Assembly (NCBI GenBank): GCA_900316845.1
Contig: ONEG01000004.1
Location: 1 to 64,000, forward strand
Direction: 5' to 3'
DNA: 64,000 bases
Origin: an uncultured Bacteroidales bacterium
GTDB taxonomy: Bacteria; Bacteroidota; Bacteroidia; Bacteroidales; Paludibacteraceae
Shown: in pieces, positions 48,501-55,780 of the stretch
Position numbering within the stretch: the first letter of the stretch is position 1
Layout of the letters: each line of letters starts with the position of its first letter
The notes under the pieces: model-generated
Database searches by the model: none
Told to the model about the DNA's origin: nothing
The model's input: the letters and a program-made list of their open reading frames with translations, nothing else
Program-made: the position numbers and the translations under genes

Positions 48501-49040
48501 TCCAACAACGGTGCTAACAATACCTACACCAAGGATGCTGAGTCCTATACCTACGCTACGATCCTGTTGAACTTCTCCGAGGCAGGCGAATATACCTTCG
48601 CTTATGATTGGAAGGCTTACGGTGATTATAACGTGGAGGAAGGCGAGTTGTACGACTACCTGCGCGTAGTACTCGTTCCTGCTTCCGCTACGCTCGAAGC
48701 TGGTAATCCGGCTCTGCCTGAGGGCTATATCGCTCTCGACAACGGCGGACTCTATGGCGCTACCGATTGGCAGCACTATAGCTCCGACGCAGAGGTGGCA
48801 GCAGGCCAGTACAAACTGGTATTCGCATGGTTCAACGATGAGTCCGACGGAGAAGACGCTCCGGCTGCTATCGATAACATCAGCATCCAGGAGAAGGGTC
48901 CGGAGACCGGTCTCGAAGGCAACGCCGGTATCTTCAATAACGGCGAGGCGTTCAAGTTCCTCCGCGACAATAAAGTCTTCATCCTTGTCAACGGTGTCAT
49001 CTACGATGCTACCGGACGCAAGGTCGAAGTAGTAAAATAA
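39558..49040 (+). CDS. Giant modular surface adhesin, 3,160 residues
   Basis: The signal peptide is MRTFTQKLAFLLMTLLWCVA, extended and cut near VKA-Q. An N-terminal module of about 200 residues recurs twice more (about 45400-45900 and 47580-48100): a YVPFYGYY/YVPIYGYW-type start, then SQFI(V/I)PA and FRPKVRF-type ends. Between these are fibronectin-III-like domains (patterns such as YYARVKA(V/D)C) and lectin-like adhesin units (GESTV..GN..NNLHIDN). The C-terminus (AFKFLRDNKVFILVNG ... ATGRKVEVVK) is the shared 24-residue signature, so T9SS export is inferred. Its organisation parallels the 29285 gene, suggesting an old tandem duplication with later module shuffling. A strong terminator follows. 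Confidence 0.85.
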   Translation: MRTFTQKLAFLLMTLLWCVAMPQVVKAQTCVEIGDGTSSNNQLPICGYYHSSYTQQLYLAEELGISAGNITSIAFKYTDASSTKRMISIFMANTDAASLSSAYVTDAEFTEVLSQSVVEFDNSNDWFVIDLETPFAYDGSSNLLVTVYMSYSSAEETHYDSDSRFAYTSATGMARYTTNDYTSSATELTVVDGVLTANSNSYTGINGTSSSNRCNMQFCYTTGSSGPTCDKPASCDITDITANSATVNFAGGSGTYNVEYKGANDADWTSVIKNTILTSIPLTDLMPNTSYQVRVQSVCGDNTSGYKSASFQTLIGLPFAENFNGSSAPDGWSVRSGKLNDDGSATLSSGYGWSYTTGNGVFDKHARAEIYSTSCYKWLILPEIPIPSMEEGDLGYQLTFNVALTAYSGTLQPATKGAQSDDRFIVLASLDGGANWNILQEWNNTGSAYVYDDIACTADGDEIAIDISTYAGQSIILAFYGESTSGPSSGAGDNYLHIDNVLVDRIPTCLKPTGLHDVQGAATTNSIQVAWTANSGEIAWHVQYKPSDNSEADWITFDAYTNPSYTINGLQPFTNYDVRVAAVCTETDVTDYCKPIKAKTATGVPYEEKFDTIALPGEWKRYKVLKEQLDESAPMVSTVDGWDVGAANGVFPAANNHLLLNIAGADCNYWILSPTIVMEDGYQLTFDLALTQAAGSSPVAVAPGEQNDDMFIVFISNDGGENWTELRKWGVGGYSYDDINPEGQLVTFDLSSYANQSILIALYGESTVANGNNNLHIANFKIAEIPACQQANSLVITDLEATSATAVWTSDDVEANWQYGLVADPAADFAPADEDFANNTAALSAELTGLSEKTNYAFFLRRVCEGSNSEPLVKNFRTPAMPLALPWSENFDTLTSGIPEGWDNSEGTTSTDSYKWNKYTDSDNTCLRFNSYNNSTDKTNILATPRIYLSEDAILSFRWKNPKGGAGEVLISNDNGATRTALVSNLTGISDWKTYEIDLSAYSGSKVIIYFAATSNCGYGDAYLYLDDVAVAAAPDCLKPSGLAISGITATSATLVWNSETDGLPWVYAYAPASEPEPADDAFSDINVNSIELDGLEDCTSYKFYLRKNCGAEAKSESVAISFQTKQVPVAAGDSYSEDFEGEAKWLLNNGDLANAWVIGTAVSNGEGSHALYISNDGGATHAYTNSAACVVFAQKAFNFAAGNYVFSYDWLCNGEGSSTLYDYLRVALVPADVELVPGTALPTGVSATALPAGCIALDGGMAMNLSTSWATFTSDEVAVPAGTYNIVIMWRDDTSGGTNPPAAIDNFSFAKIACAMPADFHAVDSLATTTSVVLKWTQMSDEDDFVIRYKVYGAEAFADSVFVLNDDSTTLTGLVPGTAYELQVAAWCNPADETAIGKYSASIYANTKCAAVASINQNFDGITEIPSNANILPVCWSFINTNTSSSHNYYPTILESETFAHSGSNSLYFHSSAYASSNGPENQYAVLPEMTSVSDKRIKFYARPFSSGSNDPCFAVGVMTDPADTSTFVPVYTQCGYLAEYAPFVIPLDSYTGEGKFIAIKLDVAAQGGDYTHGLYIDDVVVEDIPACVDPKGLHAIADEITSSSALLAWTPQGSEADWLVRYRISGAADWADTIHVNNDTLLLENLAGATIYEAQVAAWCDPADDEALSPFSSSISFTTACGIISTFPWHVDFESFAASTVPTCWDNSASTSSTLTSYPERIWGVYEYGGNKMIRMYNYYVNDGQAVINTPAIALPAEAYELSFDYAHTASCGAMVVRISTDDGANWTALEPSYAKTSSGTSYDNPGTFQEAVVNLAAYAGQTILIQFYSVANYGSGAIFVDNIDIHKAPSCIKPQGLEAILTKGDGSVATLSWSAGASEEAWVVEYSRNADMSEAISLPANDTALAISGLLSDSIYYARVKAVCDVTDQSDWSAQISFIPTNAIIINDSTATSSYVPFYGYYADHSANSQFIVPAAEIEALMWDSITKLTFYSTSSYPNASWGSAQWEVYIAPTNASSLSALNDWSKMSLAKSAGTLSVVNSQMVVTLDHPFVYEGGNLVIGFKQVTAGSGSSCTWYGKTGASGSSYYSYTSSYSTSSNTSTFRPKVRFDYVEGPEPTCYKVKDLVVTGITASSATIGWTNGSEDQEAWQIAYSCDPNFDIAEATPVGIASNPCALAELLTDTLYNVYVRANCGEGGYSAWNSISFRTAKACQAPDDIVAAPGLNTAEISWNTYGQTGFNLRYKAAADADWTILNDAASPQLIEGLASSTSYQVQVQAACESEDSWSAAISFKTAYGTPFEEKFATTSIPDDWARYSGLLEDVLDGEALTTTTSGWNFGTANGVFNNHAKINIYGTSYKYWLATPAVYVSDNVQLTFDLALTKFSGTLTPVEADAQADDKFAVLISTDNGANWSVLRLWDNAGSEYVYNNIACSATGEPIAIDLSAYNGQAIKIAFYGESTVSGNGDNNLHIDNVLIDKVPTCLKPTGLNISDVKAHSAQLSWTAGDEGQSAWQIAIDTIAAFNPDTLSNLINVTENPYVLTGLDPETRYYAYVRANCGATDGVSRWTDVQTFKTTIACPAPSALKAVLTPGDGSVATLSWSAGADEAAWIVEYSLNSNLSDSIEVLANDTFVNLSGLTAEATYYARVKADCGELDGESLYSAVISFKPTDAYELLLNDGTATNEYVPIYGYWTDNYTRSQFIIPAEQLESLEWDSLTVLTFYSSSTNTNWDATAFEVYVAEVPETTMTALTDWNAMTKVMNEASLNIIDNQMVITFDEAYQYQGGNLLIGIKQTASTASTNAKHTYWYGVSANGASFGGYGDGNNVAQRNFLPKMLINYVPGVAPACPNPKNLAVSGITDSEATFSWTAVEGANYEYALVEGAVEPTEFLAAAENPLVLSNLAEATDYTFYLRRACGVDGYSEVISIAFTTEIHVEAVPFDEDFEADGSWKFVNGSEPNAWVIGNAANNGGEKALYISNNGANNTYTKDAESYTYATILLNFSEAGEYTFAYDWKAYGDYNVEEGELYDYLRVVLVPASATLEAGNPALPEGYIALDNGGLYGATDWQHYSSDAEVAAGQYKLVFAWFNDESDGEDAPAAIDNISIQEKGPETGLEGNAGIFNNGEAFKFLRDNKVFILVNGVIYDATGRKVEVVK

Positions 49041-49090
49041 CTCGATAACTCGATCTATCGAAAACTCGATAACTCGAAATATCGTATCTC

Positions 49091-49130
49091 ACAAAGAGAG
49101 CTGCCCTCGGGTAGCTCTCTTTGTTTTTGT
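49091..49130 (+). terminator. Strong terminator after giant adhesin 39558
   Basis: CAAAGAGAGCT and AGCTCTCTTTG form an 11-bp stem (extended by CCC/GGG with a mismatch), then TTTTTG. Confidence 0.9.
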
Positions 49131-49199
49131 TATTTTTCTACTTTTTGTAAAGAAAACATAGCAAAATGAAAAAAAAATGGCAAAAAAGTAACAAAAAAC

Positions 49200-49230
49200 T
49201 TGTGTAAGTGGGAATTTTTTTGTAATTTTG
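49200..49230 (+). promoter_or_regulatory. Promoter of the surface operon
   Basis: TTG 49200-49202, a 20-bp spacer and TAATTTTG 49223-49230, 33 bp before the GTG at 49264. Confidence 0.75.
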
Positions 49231-49263
49231 CCGCTCGAATCTGTTTATTTGTGACAGGAAGCA

Positions 49264-50220
49264 GTGAAAAAGATTGTATTCATAGTATGTTTGGCGCTCT
49301 TGAGCATGTGGGTAAATGCCCATACCAGGCTCACTCCGGAGACCTACCATTTCGTGTCGCTTCACGCTGATGCGGGGTACTCTGCGCTGCTCCATAATAT
49401 ACAGGGACATGCGCCTTCTGCCGGCGTGAATACCAATCTCGGTATCGACTACCGTCTCTATCATAATGTTTTCCTTTTCTCTGTCGGTGTAGAGGGTATG
49501 TATGAACTCAACGCCAACAGCATGGAGGATCACGATGAGGCGATTCCGATGATGGATACCGAGGGCGATATCTTCCAGATGCACCTCCATGTCGATAAAG
49601 CCCGCGACTTGTCGCATATGGTAAACCTCAATATCCCCCTGTTGATGGGAGGAGAGTGGGGACGATTCTATTTCATGATAGGTCCTAAGTTCTCGATCAA
49701 TATGTATGGCGCTACTTCCTCTTCTGCGAAGGTCACTACGTATGGCGAATACGAGCGCTATTATGACGACTTCTATGACATGCCGAACCACCAGTTCATC
49801 ACCGGCATGCCCGTGAAGAGCGATATGTTGAAAATGAAATGGAACTTTAATATCTTGGCGCATATTGAGATAGGAGGACGTATCGGACATATGTTTAAGC
49901 ATAAGCAGTTCCGCCTCAATCCCGATAAGGTACGTATGTATCTGGCGGGGTATGTGGATTTCGGTGTACTCAGCCTCATTACCGGAAAAGGCGGTGCGCC
50001 TGTCTTTGGATACGAAGAGACGGATCACGGCGTGCAGTTCTACTCCCAACCGTTGTTGCTCAGCAACCTCACGGACGGAGCCACTTTCCGTAATTTCAAT
50101 ATCGGTATCAAATATACCATAGCTTTTGAAGGTAAAAAACGTCAGAAATCTTATATTTACGATTATAACCGCGTGGAACGTAACTACCGGAAACGCGGCG
50201 GAAACCAAAATATTCATTAA
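49264..50220 (+). CDS. Outer-membrane beta-barrel protein (paralogue of 24344 gene)
   Basis: It uses a GTG start at 49264 with signal peptide MKKIVFIVCLALLSMWVNA. The mature chain has alternating beta-strands and the motif order IPLLMG ... RFYFMIGPKF ... DDFYDMPNHQFITG, matching the 24344 protein. It has no OmpA or lipobox motif. It is the first gene of an operon, with the next ATG 4 bp after its stop codon; the partner has an OmpA domain. The pair may form a membrane complex, but this is not proven. Confidence 0.7.
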   Translation: MKKIVFIVCLALLSMWVNAHTRLTPETYHFVSLHADAGYSALLHNIQGHAPSAGVNTNLGIDYRLYHNVFLFSVGVEGMYELNANSMEDHDEAIPMMDTEGDIFQMHLHVDKARDLSHMVNLNIPLLMGGEWGRFYFMIGPKFSINMYGATSSSAKVTTYGEYERYYDDFYDMPNHQFITGMPVKSDMLKMKWNFNILAHIEIGGRIGHMFKHKQFRLNPDKVRMYLAGYVDFGVLSLITGKGGAPVFGYEETDHGVQFYSQPLLLSNLTDGATFRNFNIGIKYTIAFEGKKRQKSYIYDYNRVERNYRKRGGNQNIH

Positions 50221-50223
50221 TCG

Positions 50224-52443
50224 ATGAAACGTATTATCTATATTATCCTGTTGGCAATGGGTTTGGCGGCTGTAGCTCCTATGGCTTCCTTGGTGGATAA
50301 CAATGTAGCGGCTGTTTATGCGGCGGATGCTCGTGCGAAAGCGAAAGCGCAGCGCGAGAAAGAGAAAGCGAAGCTCCAGAAAGCCCGCGAGAAGGCCAAA
50401 GCCAAAGCGGCCAAGGAGCGCGAAAAGAAGAAGAAAGAGCAAGCCAAGGCCGCTGCCCAAAAGCAGAAAGCACGCGAGAAAGCCAAAGCACAGCAAGCGA
50501 AAGCAAAACAGTCTTCCGCTTCGAATAAGCAGGTGGCTTCCAAAGCTACTGCGCCCAAGGTGGATAATTCGCTTTCGGCGGCAGAAGAGAAGGCGCAATA
50601 TATGGAGCAGATCGCGGCAATTGACAAGGCGAACGCAAAAGCGGAAGCCTATAACAACCGCGACATCACCCACCGCTTGGGCTTCTGGGGACAGGTCGGT
50701 TATTCGAACCTCTTCACCTCAGGAATCGCTTTTGACGACAAGGCGCAGACCGGTTTCCAAAACAAAGACAAAGGCTTCGTCGGCGGCGGTCTCGGTCTGG
50801 GGTATCAACTGCGCTACAAGCAGTTCCTCATGACCGTCGGCGCAGAGTTCAATACCTATAACTCGATTATGGGCATCTCTAACCAGCCGGATGGTTCGGT
50901 CCTTCGTTCTTTCGGTATGGAGCCTTACGCGACGACGATGACCTATACCTATAACTTCGCAAAAATGCAGGATCAGCTCATCGGTGGTTTTGCTCAGGTG
51001 CCCATCCTCTTCGGTATGGAGCTCAAGAAACTGCCGCTCTTCTGGCAAGCCGGTCTGAAAGCAGGTATCGGCGTCTGGTCCGGTTCCAAGATCTCCGGCA
51101 CGATGACCACGACGATTCAGGATAACGAGTTGATTGACGGCCTCGTGGATATGTATAACCACTCCTTGGTTACCGATCAGGACTTTGATCGCCCGGCTAC
51201 TTCGGTCAAATGGGGACTGAACCTGGCGGCTACGGCGGAGATCGGTGTGAACTTCGACCAATGGATCAACGCTTCTCCGCGTCTGCGCCTCTCCCTCTTT
51301 GCGGATTACGGATTCCTCAATGCGCTGTCTTATAAAGCGGCAGCTCCGGCGTCTGCAAAAGCGCAGACCGATCTGCCGGCTCAGCTGTTAGCTACGGCTA
51401 ATCCTCTGGATTTCCCGACGAACTCAGCCTTGGCTACTTCTTCGGCTGCGAATGCGAAAGTCAATCCCTTCCTCGTGGGTGCGAAGATTGCCGTGTGGTT
51501 CGATCTGCCACGTCAGAAGAAATACACCCGCGACTATCCGAAGAAACCGACCCCGCGTATGGGCGTCTATATGTTTGATGAGAACTCTGCGCTCGCTTTG
51601 GGTGGCGTAGCGGTTCAGATTACCAATACCGAGTCCGGCAAACAGATGCAGAAGAATACCAACCGTCAAGGTCTCTTGCAGGGCCGTTTTGCCCCGGGCG
51701 AGTATCGTATCTCGGCTACCAAGAACGGCTATTTCCCGTCTGATACGGTGCTGCAATCGGTCGAGGAGTTTACGTTTGATACGCTCCGTCTGCCGTTGCG
51801 TCGCATCCCGGCGCCGATCATCTACACCCTCTGCATGAACGTCTATGACGAGGAGTCGCATGAGCCGGTAGAGGCGGCAGCACGTCTCACTGCTCTCACG
51901 GATACAGTCGTTCTCTATGCGGCACAGGCTTCCGACGACGGCTTCATCGAGACGCCGCTCACCGAAGGTGACTACATCGCGCACTTCACCGCTACCGGAT
52001 ATATGCCGAAGGATGATACGATTCATTTCGTTCGCGATACCGCGGATATCTTCCTCCGCCATATCAAGGAGGGTATCAAGGTGAAGATCGAGAACCTCTT
52101 CTTTGCTACCAACAAGACGGTTATCCTGCCTACTTCGGAGCAATCGATGTCTGACTTGGCATCCTTCCTCCTCCAGAACCCGTCTGTCACTATCCATATC
52201 ACCGGTCACACCGATGCGGTCGGTTCCGACGAAGCAAACCAGATCCTCTCTGAGGGTCGTGCGAATGCAGTACGCGCAGACCTCATCAAACGTGGCGTAG
52301 CGCCTGAGCGCATGACCGCCGAAGGTAAGGGTGAGCGCGAGCATGTAGCCGATAACGATACCGAGGAGGGACGTCAGCTCAACCGTCGTGTAGAGTTCAC
52401 CATCACCGGTACCGGAGACGAAGATATACAACAGGTATTTTAA
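50224..52443 (+). CDS. OmpA-family barrel with lysine/alanine-rich coiled coil and C-terminal peptidoglycan-binding domain
   Basis: ATG at 50224 is followed by a signal peptide. Residues about 35-100 are strongly K/A/E/Q-rich and probably form a long helix or coiled coil. A beta-barrel with motifs similar to the 49264 protein (FAQVPILFGM) spans about 145-430. A carboxypeptidase-regulatory-like beta domain then follows (LLQGRFAPGEYRISATK), and another after it. The C-terminal OmpA domain has TGHTDAVGSDEANQ and GKGE ... NRRVEF, the peptidoglycan-anchoring motifs. The protein probably links the outer membrane to the cell wall. It is encoded 3 bp after the previous gene's stop codon. Confidence 0.85.
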   Translation: MKRIIYIILLAMGLAAVAPMASLVDNNVAAVYAADARAKAKAQREKEKAKLQKAREKAKAKAAKEREKKKKEQAKAAAQKQKAREKAKAQQAKAKQSSASNKQVASKATAPKVDNSLSAAEEKAQYMEQIAAIDKANAKAEAYNNRDITHRLGFWGQVGYSNLFTSGIAFDDKAQTGFQNKDKGFVGGGLGLGYQLRYKQFLMTVGAEFNTYNSIMGISNQPDGSVLRSFGMEPYATTMTYTYNFAKMQDQLIGGFAQVPILFGMELKKLPLFWQAGLKAGIGVWSGSKISGTMTTTIQDNELIDGLVDMYNHSLVTDQDFDRPATSVKWGLNLAATAEIGVNFDQWINASPRLRLSLFADYGFLNALSYKAAAPASAKAQTDLPAQLLATANPLDFPTNSALATSSAANAKVNPFLVGAKIAVWFDLPRQKKYTRDYPKKPTPRMGVYMFDENSALALGGVAVQITNTESGKQMQKNTNRQGLLQGRFAPGEYRISATKNGYFPSDTVLQSVEEFTFDTLRLPLRRIPAPIIYTLCMNVYDEESHEPVEAAARLTALTDTVVLYAAQASDDGFIETPLTEGDYIAHFTATGYMPKDDTIHFVRDTADIFLRHIKEGIKVKIENLFFATNKTVILPTSEQSMSDLASFLLQNPSVTIHITGHTDAVGSDEANQILSEGRANAVRADLIKRGVAPERMTAEGKGEREHVADNDTEEGRQLNRRVEFTITGTGDEDIQQVF

Positions 52444-52497
52444 ATAACCCAATGACCAAATAAATGGTACATGGTAAATGACCAAATGGTAAATATT

Positions 52498-55400
52498 ATG
52501 AAGAGACTGCTCTTCTTACATATAATGTTACTGTTCTGTACCCTTTCCTGGGCGCAGAATGTGGCTACCGATTTCCCTTATGAGTGTGGGTTCGAGGAGT
52601 CTGAGGACCTCAGCGCTTGGACGCTGAACTACCTCACTCCTACGGCTACCGACAAGTGGATATACGGTACGGCAACGCATAGCGCGGGCAAACGCTCTAT
52701 GTATATCTCGGCGTATGACAATAACCCCAACTATGGCGGTGATCCGAATGTCGTGGTCAGCTTCTTGAGGTATCAATTCCCGAGAGCAGGTCTGTATGAT
52801 ATTAGCTTCGACTGGAAGGGTATAGGCGATTCTGTGATCTCTAAACTGTACGTCATGGCTTGCCCGGAGCGGGCGTTCCTGAATTACCCCTCCGAGACGA
52901 ACTTTAATGACGTCAATAAGATTGTTTCTACTACCGACGGTGATCTATCGTTGGACGTTCGGGTAAAATGTCAGATTTGTTCTCCGAATGACTCGGTTTT
53001 CATGTGTGGTAGTGGTAGTTGGCAGAATGCGTCCTTTAAAGCCAGTGTCAGTACGACGAACGCGACGCAACCTTTTGTCTTTGTCTTCATCTGGGCAAAT
53101 AATAACGGTACCGATTCGCTCGGTATCACCTCTATTGCGATTGATAACTTCCAGATTAACTCCGGCGCAATTCAAAAGCCCAACCATGTGGTGGCTTACC
53201 CGCATTGCGAGGATTCTACGATGTTGGTTACATGGACCACGGAAGGAACGGCTTTTGGTCAGTCGTACGATATTCAGTACCGCAAGATAGGTGAATTGGA
53301 GTGGAGGCCCGGTATGAGTGGTATCACGGAAGGAACGGATGGATATACCCAGGAGGGTAATGCGCAGGATGGATATACACATTCTTATTATCTCAAGAAG
53401 ATTTTGGAAGGCAGTTACGATATACGTATTCGTAGTAGATGCTATGACGAAGAGTTTGGAGAAACGAGTACCGGATTTGTCTATGCCAATAATATCCTCG
53501 TCTATTGTCCGGATAACCACTGTGTCAATTATGTGAACCTCTATGGTCCGAACGTCGTGTGTACATATGGTAAGCACGAGAAACATACGGGTCAGTCCCC
53601 GTTTGACAATATTGGTGTAGTGGACTACGGACCGGACTCGCAAGATAGTAAGCATACCCTGCATGTGGATCCGACGGAGGTCGATCCCCGTGCCGATAGT
53701 CTGTTGCATACGGTGCCACCTGGCGCCTTGGCTTCTGTTCGTCTTGGTAACTGGAATCCGGATGGTAACGCGCAGTCAATTACCTATAATATACATGTGG
53801 ATACAGCTACGCAAGGTATTCTGATTTTGAAATATGCCGTGGTCTTGGATAATAGTGGTCATGACCGGGATGAAGAGCCTTATTTCCGAATGGAGATCTT
53901 GGATTCAGTCGGTAATCCCCTTGGAGACCTCTGCGGTAAGGCGGACTTTACTTATTCCGATGCCGTTGCAGCTGCTCAAGACCTGGATAGTTGGCATTTG
54001 ACTACATATCATGGCGAAGAGTTGGCGTGGAAAGAGTGGACAACGGTAGGTGTCGATCTGATGCAATATCATAACCAGGATATCAAGGTACGTATTACTT
54101 CTGCTGACTGCGGTCAGTGGGTTCACTTCGGTTATGGCTATTTCACTTTGGATTGCGCTAATGCGCATATCGAGACCGAGAACTGCGGTAATGATGCGTC
54201 GGTAACCTGTATCGCGCCGGAGGGCTTTGCGTACGAGTGGCGTAATGAGTTAGGACCCGTACCTGAAGAAATGGGTGGACATAGCCGTGAGCTGATTGTG
54301 GATGCCAGCGAGCATACCTATACCTGTAAGGTTAGTTTCATTGAGGAACCCGACTGCTATTTCGAGATCAGTACGGTTTCTGCGCCGCGTTTCCCCGTGC
54401 CGGAATATACCTATGAGTCCCAATTTGGCAATTGCTCAAGTGTGCTGAAGTTCCATAATACCTCTCATGTGATGATTGTCGTAGATGATGAGCAGCGGCA
54501 TACCACGGAGCAGGCGAACTCGTCCATCTGGACCTTCCGGAGTCTGGTTACCGGTGTTCAGTCCGGGGAGACTTCCGAATGGTCGCCGACCTATGTCTGC
54601 CGCCGGGAGGGGGATACGATTGAGGTGACGATGACCACCTTCATCGGCGCGGAGAACTCCTGCGATAGTACCCGCGTGGATACGATCATCGTGCCGAATA
54701 TCGTTCCTACCGATGTAGAGTATAGTTATACTACTTGTCCGGAGGCCGGGTATCAGTTTGACGGTGAATGGTTAACCAACGATACGACGATCGTTCGTAC
54801 GTTTAAGAATTTCGCGGGTTGTGACTCTACGGTTACCCTCCATCTATACGTAAGGGATAAACCCAAAGAGGTCCATATCCATGATTCTATCTGTTCCGAC
54901 CAGGCGATAGTGATCAATGGTGTTAAGTATAACAAGCCTTTGGACGACTACCTCATTATGATGAAGACGCCGAACGGTTGTGACAGTGCTATCCATCTGA
55001 CGCTGACGGTCAATACCCGTCTGGAAGCGACGATTCCTCAGCCGGCTTATGCGTGTGCCGATGATGGCCGGTTCTATATATCCTATGATATACATGCGGG
55101 CGTGTACGATAGTCTTGAGATCCGCTTCTCTACCCCGGAATTGAGAGATACGATGATTTATGACCCGAATGTCAACTCTATCGCTATCCCCTATCCGGAG
55201 ACCATCACCCCGGGACAATATATGGCGTCCCTCTATTTCTACCAGTTCTGTTGCGGCGTTCGCAAGGAGGATAGGATGATCGAGGTGCGGTATAGCAGCT
55301 CGATCGTGGAGCAGAAATGGAATGATGTCCTGACGATGCTCGCGCCGAAATACAACGGCGGATACGAGTTCACGGCGTTCCAGTGGTATAAGGACAACAT

Positions 55401-55761
55401 GCCTCTGGAGGGCGAGAACCACTCTTATCTCTACCAGCCGCTGGATTATGAGTCGGAATACTACGTAGTAGCGACCCGCAAGGATGGTGTCTCCGTGGCT
55501 ACCTGTCCTATCCAGCCTGTCTATAGAGAGCAGCAGTCCGAGTATCCGTCTATCGTCAAGGTCGGTCAGCGTGTACCGATGTATATGGCCAAACCCGCGG
55601 ATATATGGTATTATACCGTCTCCGGACAACTCTATTCCACCACCTCCCTTATGGAGGGATATAACACCCTGGAGGTGCCTTCGCTGCCCGGCGTTTATGT
55701 CCTCAAATCGGTCAATAGAGACGGCGAGACAAAAGCCCAAGTGATGATTGTTGAACAATAA
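52498..55761 (+). CDS. Secreted adhesin-like protein with T9SS-type tail
   Basis: I start at ATG 52498 because upstream codons lie in a spacer of repeated 'aaatgacc/aaatggt' units. A signal peptide precedes SWA-QNVATD. The N-terminal domain is a lectin-like jelly roll (YECGFEESEDLSAWTLN), followed by a fibronectin-III-like domain and CDSTVTLHLYV/CDSAIHLTLTV repeats. The C-terminus is of the classical T9SS type A form: IWYYTVSGQLYSTTSL ... GVYVLKSVNRDGETKAQVMI. It is closely related to the next gene (shared LASIRLGNW/LASVRLGNW and WTTVGV), so it is probably a tandem duplicate. Same operon. Confidence 0.75.
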   Translation: MKRLLFLHIMLLFCTLSWAQNVATDFPYECGFEESEDLSAWTLNYLTPTATDKWIYGTATHSAGKRSMYISAYDNNPNYGGDPNVVVSFLRYQFPRAGLYDISFDWKGIGDSVISKLYVMACPERAFLNYPSETNFNDVNKIVSTTDGDLSLDVRVKCQICSPNDSVFMCGSGSWQNASFKASVSTTNATQPFVFVFIWANNNGTDSLGITSIAIDNFQINSGAIQKPNHVVAYPHCEDSTMLVTWTTEGTAFGQSYDIQYRKIGELEWRPGMSGITEGTDGYTQEGNAQDGYTHSYYLKKILEGSYDIRIRSRCYDEEFGETSTGFVYANNILVYCPDNHCVNYVNLYGPNVVCTYGKHEKHTGQSPFDNIGVVDYGPDSQDSKHTLHVDPTEVDPRADSLLHTVPPGALASVRLGNWNPDGNAQSITYNIHVDTATQGILILKYAVVLDNSGHDRDEEPYFRMEILDSVGNPLGDLCGKADFTYSDAVAAAQDLDSWHLTTYHGEELAWKEWTTVGVDLMQYHNQDIKVRITSADCGQWVHFGYGYFTLDCANAHIETENCGNDASVTCIAPEGFAYEWRNELGPVPEEMGGHSRELIVDASEHTYTCKVSFIEEPDCYFEISTVSAPRFPVPEYTYESQFGNCSSVLKFHNTSHVMIVVDDEQRHTTEQANSSIWTFRSLVTGVQSGETSEWSPTYVCRREGDTIEVTMTTFIGAENSCDSTRVDTIIVPNIVPTDVEYSYTTCPEAGYQFDGEWLTNDTTIVRTFKNFAGCDSTVTLHLYVRDKPKEVHIHDSICSDQAIVINGVKYNKPLDDYLIMMKTPNGCDSAIHLTLTVNTRLEATIPQPAYACADDGRFYISYDIHAGVYDSLEIRFSTPELRDTMIYDPNVNSIAIPYPETITPGQYMASLYFYQFCCGVRKEDRMIEVRYSSSIVEQKWNDVLTMLAPKYNGGYEFTAFQWYKDNMPLEGENHSYLYQPLDYESEYYVVATRKDGVSVATCPIQPVYREQQSEYPSIVKVGQRVPMYMAKPADIWYYTVSGQLYSTTSLMEGYNTLEVPSLPGVYVLKSVNRDGETKAQVMIVEQ

Positions 55762-55780
55762 TATAGAAACTCACATACTT

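Noticed and set aside
30000..48800. Long minus-strand open frames under the giant adhesins (for example 35480-38827)
   Set aside because: Antisense shadows of the adhesin genes; arginine-rich and low-complexity, without recognisable domains or signal peptides.
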